From NCBI RefSeq assembly GCF_049243985.1, contig NC_135382.1, forward strand, positions 22,982,990 through 23,046,989: a DNA stretch of 64,000 bases, read 5' to 3'. A program made the position numbers and the translations under genes. Shown here in pieces: positions 23,627 through 35,116 of the stretch. The stretch comes from Paroedura picta (lineage: Eukaryota > Chordata > Lepidosauria > Squamata > Gekkonidae). Position 1 is the first letter of the stretch. Each line of letters begins with the position of its first letter. The notes under the pieces are model-generated. The model did not search any database, was not told the DNA's origin, and saw only the letters and a list, made by a program, of their open reading frames with translations.

Positions 23627-24680
23627 CATCCACTCCTGCGTGGCCATCAGTGGGGTTCGGGGTTTGTTTGGCAGAGCGGTGGGACTTTCAGAGACTTGTA
23701 GCCCTGGGAGAAATGACGGTGGTGTGCCTTTCACTGTTTTCTGTGGCCTTCTGATTCTGTGCAGGGTATTTTACGCTTCCGGGAGGCAGGATTACCTTAT
23801 GAGGCTACTGGAACTTTGGGGCCCTGCAGAGGCTAATGGAGGGAAGGGCGGAAGGCTGTCCTTTGGTCTCATAGCTGGGATAAGAGTTCAAGGACACAGG
23901 CAAAGATGCTCCAGCCGCAATCCCTGTTTGAAAGACCCCAGAATCACTCTTGATGGGGAACGCGTATCCCATGATACAATCCACTCCTGGGGTCAGGTTT
24001 CAGCTCATTCCTTTTTGGGTGGTGGTTGAAGGGATGTGCACGGGAACGAGAGAAACGTCTGTGTTCATTCTAGTCTGTGATCTACCACCAGCCTAGCACA
24101 ACTCCTACCAGTTGCCCTCTGCAGGCCTGTGATGGGCGGGGAGAAAGAAAGTCCATATTTCCCACAGCCAAGCCAAATCTTTGGGTATTTACCCTGGCTG
24201 TCCCTTTGGTTCTGGATGCACTCCCCATAATGCTTTAAATGAGGCTTCATGAATTCCTTGGGTTTATTAAGATGGTGCCAGAATTAGCTCGACCCGCCCC
24301 CCCACTGTCCCAAGAAGGCTTCCTGCCCTCGGTTGCCCTGAAAAGGGTGCCTTTCCCTCGACTTGTACATTTCCTTCTCAAGTTTGATTTTGGAAGCGAT
24401 ACAGTGCAACATACACATCCCATTCGGCCTCTGCGGGTGGTTGGCAGGGCTTGGCTTTGGTGTGTTGCAGATGGCCATGGATGAAGTCTGGGAGAGAGTC
24501 AAATGATAGGGCCTTGGCAGAGGAGGGGGAGAGCAGCCTAAGATATGAAAAAGTTGAAAGAAGGGTTGGCTTCAAGCTGTTTTCAAGCCGCGTGTTCATC
24601 AATCTCAAAAGAAAAACTTCCGGTCTCCTTTGTAAATTGTTAAAAACTTCTGTATTAATAAATGTATTTTTATCCAGACT
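23627..24680 (+). other. FA2H: FA2H 3' UTR with poly(A) signal
   Basis: About 1.05 kb after the stop, without recognised repeats, up to a canonical AATAAA at 24657-24662 followed by T- and GT-rich sequence. The next repeat (L1 remnant) starts just beyond. The 3' end itself is inferred. Confidence 0.7.
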
Positions 24681-24829
24681 TTATTACAAGCCCACCATGT
24701 GTGGGGGGAAAAATGTCCCTTCATGTCGTTCACATTTCCAGCACTTATTTGGAGTTTTTAAAATACATTTTACTTAATTTATCTGGAGTCAAATACCACC
24801 AATGCACCATTTAATAGAAATTTTCTTCA

Positions 24830-25500
24830 AGGCTAGACCTTAGTGTCTTCTGCCTTAGGGGTAGAAAAGTTCATGCTTGTATTCTCTGTGTCAGGATCCT
24901 CTTTTTCCATTCCCTGATGGAGCTGCTGCAGATCTTCCGCACCTTCTTCTGAAGTCTGTGTTCCATCTTATTCTTCTCTTAATCTCTTCAAAAATTATAT
25001 TGCCTTATGAAGGGAATTCAGTCAGAATCTCAGGCCTTGGAAGGTAAAAATTCCACCTTCTAAATTTATCCCATTGATTTTTTTAAAAGCCTGTTGTTGT
25101 TTTTTAATTTTTCTGTGAGAAAGATATCTTTTGTCATATGTAAAATCCTGATAAGGATTTCTTTCAGAATAATATCTGCATTATCAATCCTAAGTTTTAC
25201 TTTGAAGTGCTGTTATAAAACTTGATCCCTTGTTTTTTAAATAAGAAAATGCATCAAATTACCTCTTGACACTTTTTTTTTAGCGTGGCAGTTCTTGAAT
25301 TTATTCTATACACCTTCTCAACTTCAAAGTCCATGTCATCTTTATCAATTTCCAAAAAAAATGCCAAAGTTTCTCTGATATCCTCATCAGAGGTTTCAGG
25401 AATAGCTGTAAGTCTCAGGCAATATTCTTTTTCTCTTAGTTATAACAACACCTAATTGTCTAGTTCTTTCTAGTTCTCTGTTTTAGATTCCAACATCTCC
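24830..25500 (-). pseudogene. L1 LINE ORF1 remnant
   Basis: On the minus strand a stretch reads CLRLTAIPETSDEDIRET, then VEKVYRINSRTATLKK, the RRM region of L1 ORF1 proteins (usual pattern: IPE..DEDIRE... VYR.NS). The frame is broken by stops and shifts on both sides. Confidence 0.7.
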
Positions 25501-25510
25501 AGTTTTTAAT

Positions 25511-25787
25511 GAGCCTCTTGTGGCGCAGAGTGGTAAGGCAGCCGTCTGAAAGCTTTGCCCATAAGGCTGGGAGTTTGATCCCAGCAGCCGGCTCAAGGTT
25601 GACTCAGCCTTCCATCCTTCCGAGGTCGGTAAAATGAGTACCCAGCTTGCTGGGGAGTAAACGGTAATGACTGGGGAAGGCACTGGCAAACCACCCCGTA
25701 TTGAGTCTGCCATGAAAACGCTAGAGGGAGTCACCCCAAGGGTCAGACATGACTCGGTGCTTGCACAGGGGATACCTTTACCTTTAT
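25511..25787 (+). repeat. tRNA SINE, 'gagcctcttgtggcgcag' family
   Basis: A box tggcgcagagtggtaagg, B-box-like gagtttgatccc, conserved body, tail of tacctttacctt. Confidence 0.92.
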
Positions 25788-25789
25788 CT

Positions 25790-27050
25790 CCAGTTTTGTA
25801 TTAATACAGATACCATGAACATCCTGACATCTCGATAATCATGCCGATTGAGATTGCGAACCAGCTGCTGATTGTATAATTCTACAGTGTACCACAGTGT
25901 ACCTCACCTGTGCTGTCTCTTGGATGTGGGCTGGGAAATCCCAAGAGATTGATGGTGGACCCCAAGGAGAACAGGAGCTCAGTGGAGTTAATGCCACAGA
26001 GTCCAACCTCTAAAGCAGCCATTTCTGTAGGCGAGAGATCAGTTGTAATTCTGTAATTGCTGGAACTGTCTTTGCTACCAGCCACGTAGCTTGAGTTACT
26101 GTGCTTAGTTACACCTTAGTCCAATACGATGCCCCTGTCCTGCAGCAGCTATGCAACTGGCTACCTGGCAGGGGTTGCAGGTGCCCCTTATTGTAGCCAA
26201 TTGATGGGAGCTTGGGGAGGAGTAGGCCTACCACAGTGCCTCAAATTGCTTGCAGCCCTGTATTGCCATTTGCCAATGACTCTAGTAACCGGATGGGAAT
26301 GGGGTAAATGCAAAAGGGAAGAGCTGGAAAGGTTTTGCCACCTACCCTGTAAGACTAGGATACCCTCCTGAATTTATCTGCCCCTTGGGCCTTTCTTTGG
26401 AAGGAAGCAACATGTGAGCATATTGTGCCAGTTTTGTTGTCATTCTAAATCCCAGAGAATTTTGGCTATTTCCCTTTGGAAAAAGGAGCCAGAATCCTGG
26501 AAGTTATCTCTGTTTATTGATCATTCTAGCAAGTTGGTGGTGTAGATTGTGCAGATGCTGATATGTTGAAGGCCTCTTAAACGGAAGCAGTACCAACGGT
26601 GGTTTTAGTTCACAAAAGCATGCAAGCCAGCCTTTTCCAGGGAGCTTAGCTATATCAGTTGGGAAGAGACTTTGCAACCAGTTACCCATGCTGGGCTTCC
26701 TGCTACACGGGCTGGGCCCTGTGGCATCCACAGGGAACTCTTGCTTCCAGGAAGGCTTTCCCCAGCTCTGCAAGGGCCTAGCACCAAGCCCAATAGCAGC
26801 AACTCTCCTCCATGCACACAACCCCTCTGACCAAAGACGAGCTGCAATGGGATTCCTTTCAGATGCTATGTTCTCGTTCCTCTCTCCGGGGGCCTAGGAC
26901 AGTGAAGCTGGTTGAGGGATGGGCTGTGACCACTGGGCCTCAGGACCACCACCCGCTTTCCTGCTGCAGTTTGAAAGTTTTCAACAAGCCCAGTGAGCCT
27001 TAAGGTCCATTTCTAGCCATCTCCCCTTATAGGGAGAACATCCCATAGAG
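25790..27050. other. FA2H-CIAPIN1 intergenic, unassigned
   Basis: No gene or repeat recognised in about 1.2 kb. Confidence 0.4.
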
Positions 27051-27059
27051 TTGGGGGGG

Positions 27060-27345
27060 GGGAGGGTTACCAGCTCCTATTGGTTTTTATAAGAGATATA
27101 TAAGAGTAAGAAAGAATAGGGTAAGATACATCAAAAAGTGAACCCAAATATGACTGCTTCCTTGTTTATTCAGCTAATACAAATGTTCACTGTCTGTATG
27201 ATCTGTATAAGAATGCCATTGTCTTTTAAATTCATCTGCAGGTCTATTAGTCACTAAATTTGGCAGCTTGGCCGTTTTGAATTATTCTCCAAGTTTGTCG
27301 AGCCAGTCTGTTATCTTTGGTATCTCCTGGGGGGGGGGGGGGGAG
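27060..27345 (-). repeat. L1 LINE 3' end fragment
   Basis: Minus-strand translation EIPKITDWLDKLGE, then PADEFKRQWHSY, fits the end of L1 ORF2. The plus strand has a G-run (27329-27344) at its edge. Confidence 0.5.
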
Positions 27346-28495
27346 AAAGTCACAGCTGGTCTTGCAATCTCTTGCATTAGTCTCTTACAATCTCCAGATA
27401 CAAAAGCAGCCAATGAAGGTGCGATTTCAGATTGATTAAGTTCCAGAGCCCACGCCTTCAAGCTGTAGCCAGCCAGTTGATTCGTTAAAGTGCTGCCTGA
27501 ATGCTGCTTGCTCTTTATACTTTTTTTGGGTGGGGGGGGTAGTGCCTCTTAAGAGTCTGATAGAAATATTCCTTTGTCACTTACCCCTCCAGCAGTCCGA
27601 GGGGAGGGTTTTCATGCAAGTAACGAGATGAACAGAAATGTTTAAAGGAAAAGGAACGTATGAAACCTTCATTGATGGGCATTGCCTTGACCCGGTACCA
27701 GTCGGACCGGAGAGATACGAGGCTTTCAACCTCAGTGGATCAGTTTCCTGGACTCCGATGGACTCTCAGAGGCTGTCAGAGTAATTATGGGGGATTTTTG
27801 CACTAATCCCCCTCTCCGGCCGTTCATTGACCTGGAATGGCTCATACACCACCCCGGAGGATCTAAAAGTGATCCTAACACTCCGCCATCTTGCCCCGCC
27901 TCTTGGGGGGCTGTTTTTTCTAACTGCGTGCACACATTCCTGCCAACACCACCCCGTGCCTTTATGAACCTGTAAACCTATTTTTTAAAAAAAATAAAAA
28001 TTCCAATGAAAGCCATTGCAAAGAGGTGCTCCCCCCCCCCGACTTTGTGATTTCCTTCGCCTGTTTTGTTGTAGAAATATTTAAAATCTGGAATGCAGTT
28101 ATATATATTAAAAAAACAACACACCTGGCTTTGTTGTACATAAATTGTGTATATTTTGGAAAATAAACCTTTTTATGTGTGTTGTATTACCTTGTTTGAG
28201 ATAGTGTTGTCAGAGAATGAGAGCAAAGGAACAATGTCTCCTTGTTTGGGGCAAATACCTGACACTGTCTTCCTCCCCCCCCTCCATCCTTTCCCAGCAT
28301 GGCTTGTGTGCAGCTTTTCTCCCAAACAGCTGAGATTTCCTAACATTTGTGCTGCCTTGCTGTTTATACATACCGAGACCCACGATCAGGTAGTGACCCC
28401 TGGAAACCACAACACATACAGACATAGTCTTTGTATGAAGCGATCCTGAACGTATTTTGCAAGACAAGGCACAGTCCCTGCTGGAGCTCTCATGA
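27346..28495. other. Intergenic, unassigned
   Basis: No gene seen; part of 27346-27500 may continue the L1. Confidence 0.35.
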
Positions 28496-28499
28496 GGGG

Positions 28500-28690
28500 A
28501 GCTGAAGCTCAGTGATAGAATACCGGTGTTTCACGCAGAAATTTTCAGCCCCAGGCCTCTCCAACAAAAGCCTCTTGAGGAAGGCTTTTTGCTGCTGGAG
28601 ATAACGGAAGCCCACTGCCTGTCACAGCAGGCAATATTGACCTAAAGCAACCAGTATTTTGACTTTGCGTAAGGAATGCATTGCGGGTTA
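28500..28690 (+). repeat. Diverged tRNA SINE (ggctcag type)
   Basis: gctgaagctcagtgatagaa head, aaagcctcttgagg body. Low identity. Confidence 0.4.
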
Positions 28691-28899
28691 ACACGGGGAG
28701 TTCTTTTTGTACACCAAGTCTACAGGGACTAAGGGTTTTGTTTCGTTTATCAGGTAAACATGTCCAGCCATTCTCTTGCCATTATTCTGTTTCTGAACAC
28801 AGAAGGAAGGTTGAGTCCCATGGAGTTTCCGCACCACCTTGTGGTCACTTGTCATAACTACCACTACAAGTTAAAAAAAAAAATCTACTGACAAGGATT

Positions 28900-29250
28900 C
28901 TTGCCCCTTCTGTGGAACATCTATATAAGGGGGAGGGGGAATCCTTGTCTCCTGCCTACCCCACCCCTCAGACACACCCCCAGACACCCCCCACTCCCCA
29001 CTCCTTTTCTCTACTTACCTTTGGATGTCAGAAGACCTATGTCCATGGCGCCTGAGCAGTGAGCCCCAGCACTGAGGCCTGCTTGTCTCTTGGGCACCTC
29101 CACCACCACCACCAAGCATCTTCTGCGGCCGCTCCTCCTCTCCCGAGGGCAGAAGCAGCCTCGGGAAATTGGCGCCAGCACCAGAGCAATGCGTGTGCCT
29201 GAGTGCTGGGCCTCGTACCGACGCCACGTCACTAAAGTGTCAAAAGCGCA
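28900..29250 (-). other. GC-rich block with possible first-exon features
   Basis: CpG-containing minus-strand sequence with an ATG followed by aaag|gtaagt, a strong donor (exon end near 29019). It could be a noncoding transcript start or the 5' part of a repeat. No known protein. Confidence 0.25.
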
Positions 29251-30357
29251 GCATTTATTATGGAATTGTCATGGTACAGCTGATGTGGTCAACCTACCTG
29301 TATCCTGTGGTCCTCATCCCTGGACCTCAAGTGATTCTGCACACACTAAGCACGCGTGTGAGACACTCTCTGGAGACGGGAGAGGCCCCAGCCAATTAAA
29401 TCGTGTTGCTGCCTTGAGAGTTTCTCAATCACCCAATGACATCCTCGTTACAGTGGACGTCAGAAATAACCCTTTACCGGGGGAGAGGGGATAAGTATTT
29501 CTTTTTTCAAAAAGATGCTCAAAAGTGCACGACTGGAGCAACAAAAAAAACCCCATCACATAGCACACTGAAAACTCTGAGCCCCAAAGGGACCGGATTG
29601 AGAGTGCGATGAGGTATTAAGGGATCATCACAAGGGATCAGGCGAGAAGAATCAGATGCACATAAGAGTAAAATTGCCTCAAGGTAGAGAGCTTAAAGCC
29701 AAGAGATACATCTTAATTGTTATATTACTGTTAAATGGATTACAGACTCTGCAGTGGCAATCATTGAAGAAGTATTTGAAAACGGGGAAAAATATACCTA
29801 GGAGCCCGTCCTGATTGCCCAGAAATTATATGATACACCAAACAAGAGTGGCTGTGAGACTTAGAATTTTGGCTTGCTGATTTCGTTTTTCTCTTATCTG
29901 TAGCAGGAAACTCCCAGCAGTAGCAGCTAATTGGCACAACCACCACCGGTGTGAGGCAAACACCATCTTGGTTGAGTTAATGGGTGGGGTGTGTCGTATC
30001 ATTATGAATATCGAGGTTATTTACAGCATAAATCCTATGGAGAATTACCCTGGCCTAAGTCCAGTGATTTCAATGGATTTGATTCAGAGCAAGTCTGGAG
30101 GAAACCAAAGGGGTGCACTAGACACACAGAGAAAAAACAGGCCAAAGAGCCCATGGAGCAAATGAAGAATATTTGAACAAAATGCCATTCTTCATTCACA
30201 CCATTGCCTATTTTCATCCTAGAGGTCAGTCTGCACAGGGCTGCACTGTTTGTCCTACAGAAGCTGAGATATGCTTTTGGAGCTGTTTCCCAAAGTGAAA
30301 CCACAAGGTCAACAACAGGAGGGTGGAAGATTCCTGGACAGACAGCTGTTCACAACT

Positions 30358-30788
30358 TTTAATTCTGGATTCTCTTGTGTCAGCAGGAGGGAACACATTG
30401 TGAGGTCAGACATTGCGAGGACATAACCCCACAAGCATTCCCTCACCACCTTTTGCAGTTCTGCGTCTGGCATGCATTTAAAAAAAAATCCTGGGATGGC
30501 AGCTCAGCATAGTCTTGAGTCAAGACAAGGCCAACTGCCAGTCCAGACAGCCCTGTTGCCCAGTGGGCACATCATGAGGGCCAGTGTGCTGGTGTTAAGA
30601 ACTACTAAAGTCCATAACTGTAGACTGAAGATGTATCTGCTACATGAAAGCTAGTACAAAATGCAAGTGTTCTTTTCAGCACACAGTGGTCAGACTGTCT
30701 CCGAGAAGTCCTTCTGTGTCCGAGTTTTGCCAGCAGAACAAGGAGCCTGGAAACTGCCCAGCAGCTGTGTGCCGACGGACGGCCCCTC
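30358..30788 (-). other. CIAPIN1: Probable CIAPIN1 3' UTR
   Basis: Sequence after the stop down to a minus-strand ATTAAA at 30363-30358. No canonical AATAAA is nearer, so the 3' end is a guess; a minus-strand AATAAA farther down near 29256 is an alternative. Confidence 0.4.
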
Positions 30789-30899
30789 TCAGGCATCGTG
30801 TAGGCTGTTCTCATTCAGGAGGATCTTCTCTCCGGGTTTAAAGGCTGGCATGCCTGCGTAAGGGCAGCTGGCGCAGCGGAATGCATCCCCCAGGTAACA
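30789..30899 (-). CDS. CIAPIN1: CIAPIN1 last coding exon
   Basis: 111 nt encoding [20 protein letters not shown], then FKPGEKILL and a final LHDA before TGA, the same end as human. It finishes the C-x2-C-x7-C-x2-C motif. Confidence 0.97.
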   Translation of the reverse strand, partial: CYLGDAFRCASCPYAGMPAFKPGEKILLNENSLHDA

Positions 30900-33800
30900 C
30901 TGAGGAGGGGAGATAGAAACGGCATCAGTGTCGCTTCAGAGGCAAAGCAGAGCACAGCTATATGGGTTTTCCAGCAGAAAGGGGCTTGCACTGACTTATG
31001 AATAAATCTTTGTTGGTCTTAAAGGTACCTTGAAGAAAGGGCAAGGTAAAAAGGAGCGAATATACACAATCATATGTAACAATCTTAAATAGCCGGCATT
31101 AAAGCCTACACACTTCTGAGTGGGTTTTTTTTGTAAGCCTCTAAGAACAGTTTAGTGAATATACATCCTTACATTTCCACAAGCAGATTTTGGCTTCAGG
31201 TTATTCTTCTTCTCCTTCTCCAGCTCTTCAGCAAGGCCACACGTACTACAGAAGGAATAAAAGTATATTGGTCCTCTGGTTACCCAGCAGCTTCCAATGC
31301 AGGACTACTATGGATACCTTTGTACAGAATACACTTCACACTCTGGGGATGGCCACTGGCTCCTGATCTGCCTTTCTAAAAATAGCAATAGGAGTGGAGA
31401 GGTCTGGATTCAAATCTCCACTCAGTGAGAGTGATTATCAGGTGACTGAACATCTCTGCCTAACCTACTTCACCGGAGCACTGTGTACACATTACAATGA
31501 GTGCACATACAATCTGCACACAGATTTTGTATGTACACTGAATCATTCTTACATTACATTCTGTGCTTGTACAGATCAGTGTGAGATTTAAACCCCATGT
31601 TTAGGTACTGCTTTTCACAAGTGAGCCCATACTGGTTCTTAAGAATAGATTAAAACAGGATATACACACATTCATTGTAAACAAGAGTGGATCCAGAGCT
31701 GTTGTGAGGTCTTTATCTAGAAGATGCTTAATTCAAACTGATCCTTTGCTACATTTATTTTGAAGAAAGACCCAATGATTGCAATAAAGTTTCGCCCCAC
31801 ATTTAAAGAGCTGAAGCATGAGTCTGATTATTTCATGGCCGCACCCTTTTCTATACCCTGCTGAAGTGTTTTGCTACCTTTTAAAAATAATGCACCCAGG
31901 AGCTGATCACAGATGTAGCTGGCCTGCAACACTAAAGCACAGGGATGTTAAAGAAATTCTATTTCATGAGATTATTTTCCTATATGCTAGAATGATGAAA
32001 CAGAGTTCTGTTGTACTTTGTTTATGTCATGAGAAGACAATCCTCACTGGAACAGACAATCATGCTAGGAGGAGCTGAATGCAGCAGGGAAAAGCCTAAG
32101 GTGAGATAGACTGGCTCAATCAAGGAAGCCATGGCTTTCAGGTTGCTATACCTCAGCAAGGTTGCTAATGATCGAATGGTTGGAGGCCATTAATTCATAG
32201 CGTTGACATTAATTAGAAGCAACTTGATGGCACCTAATACAGAAACCGACACAATTCACTTAATCCTAGAAATTAATACCAAGATAAAAATTAAAAAGGG
32301 AGAGGATGAACGCCTACACTTAAGAGACAAGTGCAGCTCAACATCCAGCACTCTGGACTATTCTAAATAGTGTCATCTCACTCCAAAAAACCAACCTCCC
32401 CCCCCCCTCCAGGGTCTGTGAAGGACCAGAGATTCTGTAGGTTAGCATCCTTCTAGACCTTGGGACTCACCAATTCTTGCAAGCTTTCCTCTTTCCAGAC
32501 TCCTTGCAGGAAGGGGCTTTCAGGGAAGCAGGATCTGGTTTCTTCAAATCTTCAGAATCCAACAGCTCATCTGAATCAAGGAGATCCTAAGAGCCAAGAA
32601 GTTAAGGATATAACACTGAAATATTAGTGTCTACATCAATGATTCTCAACCTGGGGGTCAGGGCCCCTTTGGGAGCTGAACGACCCTTTCACAGGGGTTG
32701 CGGCAGGGCAAGCAGCTTGGCTGGGGGGGCACCATGCACACAACAGTCTTGCGGGGTAGATCAAGATAGAGCGTTCGTCTGTCTATAGCAGCAGAAAAGA
32801 GCGAGATCGGCAAGGTGGGACAAGCGGCAGAACTGAACTGAGAAACCCCAGGAAAAAAACCAATTTATATACCATTGTGAACAACGGATCTTCACACCAT
32901 TGGCCAGTTTTGGTTTAATTTCTGTGAAAGAACACCTGCATAATTTTATGGTTGGGGGTCACCACACCATGAGGGTCGCTGTATTAAAGGGTCGCAGGCA
33001 TTAGGAAGGTTGAGAACCACTGGTCTACATGATGACCATTTCCATTTCATGGGGATCAAGCAGAACTTTCACTTTCTACATGTACTGGTCCTGTGGCTTC
33101 TTAACAGTAAGCTCGTATCTGGAATGTACGTCTTCCTTGCATTAAGGGACTTCTTTCTTCTGTCTTCCCTCGCAAAACATATAAACCGGAATTGTTCAGG
33201 AGGGCCTTTTTTATAAAGGGAAACAGGGCTACACTAAAAGGGAATTATTCACAAGGGCACTATTGTACAGAGAACAGGGCAGTATATTGCACCATTTATT
33301 GTATTATCCTGTCCTTACTGCACTGCTTTCTGACTTCCGTAATCCAGTTTATTGCACTGTTTATATGTCACATCTTCTACAGTTACTGCCCTGAATTCCA
33401 ATTTTGTGATCCCAGTCTTTTCACAATTTCACAGCACGTCTTTCCCTGTCTGTATTGCGTTGCATAATTTTTGAAAGCCACATTGAGTCTTAGCAAGTGA
33501 GATTATAAATAAAAGCATACATGAATAATTACATCCACACTTACTGGATCCTCATCATTTGTATCATTGGCAGAAAGAGTCCAGAGCTTGGCAGCCGTGG
33601 GGTCTACAGCCCGCTTTTCTGAACACAAAAGAATAAGAAGCAATTTGTTTGTGTTTGTGTGTGTGTGTGGAATAACAAGTAGCGAAATGATGCAACTCAT
33701 ATAATTTCAACAACAACAAAATAAAAGGACAAAGGGGGTCTTTTACTGTGCTGAAACTAAGTGGTTCTACGTGCTTGTTAAGAGAGAATCTCTTTAGATA

Positions 33801-35080
33801 TGCTCTTCAAATGTAACTATGGACCATTTATTGTAGTGCACCCAAGATCATTCTCTCATTGACCCAGAAATTGCAGTTGGTGCAGAATGCAGCTGCTAGG
33901 GCCCTCATGAGATCATCTTGGAGGGCCCACGTCCAGCCTATGCTGAGGCAGCTGCACTGGTTACTAGTTAGCTTCCGGATCAGGTTCAAGGTTTTGGTTC
34001 TTACCTTTAAGGCAATCCGCAGCCTGGGCCCTGCTTATCTAAGGGACCGCTTGTCTCCTTATGCCCCCTGCAGGGCTCTTCGCTCTGCGAGTATGAATTT
34101 CCTGGTTATCCCCAGCCCTCGGGAGGCATGCCTGGCCTCAACCAAGGCCAGGGCCTTTTCAGTCCTGGCCCTGACCTTGTGGAATGAGCTCCTGGAAGAG
34201 CTGAGGGCCCTGACGAAGCTGTCAACGTTCCACAGGGCCTGTAAGACAGAGCTCTTCCACCAGGCAGTTGGTTGAGGCCAGACCTGGAAGATTGGGTCCC
34301 TCCCTATGTAGACCCCTGCAGAACTCTATAGAGAGGCATCGCCTCTGGTCAACTGGGAAAGGGCACCTCTCCCGAGGATGATGGTGGATATTGGGGACCA
34401 TTGTGCTCTGGCGTTATAGGCTGCGGTTGGGGTAGGGATATAGATTATCTTACCTGCCATCAAGGACTACTGTCATTCTTGTTTTATGGGGTTTTATTCT
34501 TTTATTGTAAACTGCCATGAGCTGGACTGGTTTTGGGAGTGGTGGTGAATAAATCCAAATGTATAAATAAATAAATTCAACAACTAGAGAACACAGCCCA
34601 ACAAACAAGATAGATAAAACCAGCTCCAAGAAGATCTTTCCAAATAAGCTGAGTAGGCAACAGCAGGGCAAATGTGGCTCAGTTAATCCAAGCATCAAGT
34701 GATGCCCGTTGCAGCATCTCCACTAGCTTTGCATAGATGCTGAGGAGGTTTAAACTGCAAGAGATAAGGAGGAAGGACCTCGGTGGCGGGGAGCTTAATG
34801 GCAACATCGACTCCCATCTGTGGCAGTGCTAGCAAAGGCTAGCTGCATGCCAGAAGCATCAAGAAAAGGACTAAAAATAAGACTGCCAGTAATGTCACTC
34901 TGTCAAGGAGTCCAATCCCGAACCCCATGGGTTTTCAGAGCTAGTGTGCGCAAGAAAACAATTGTAATACATATAGAATTTATTTGAATAGGATATCAGA
35001 AAAATAAATTTGTCTTTAGGCACTATACAGCTTTTAGGAAAACAAGAAAATCTTGCTAACATATTTGAAATCCATGCCAG

Positions 35081-35116
<36 letters not shown>

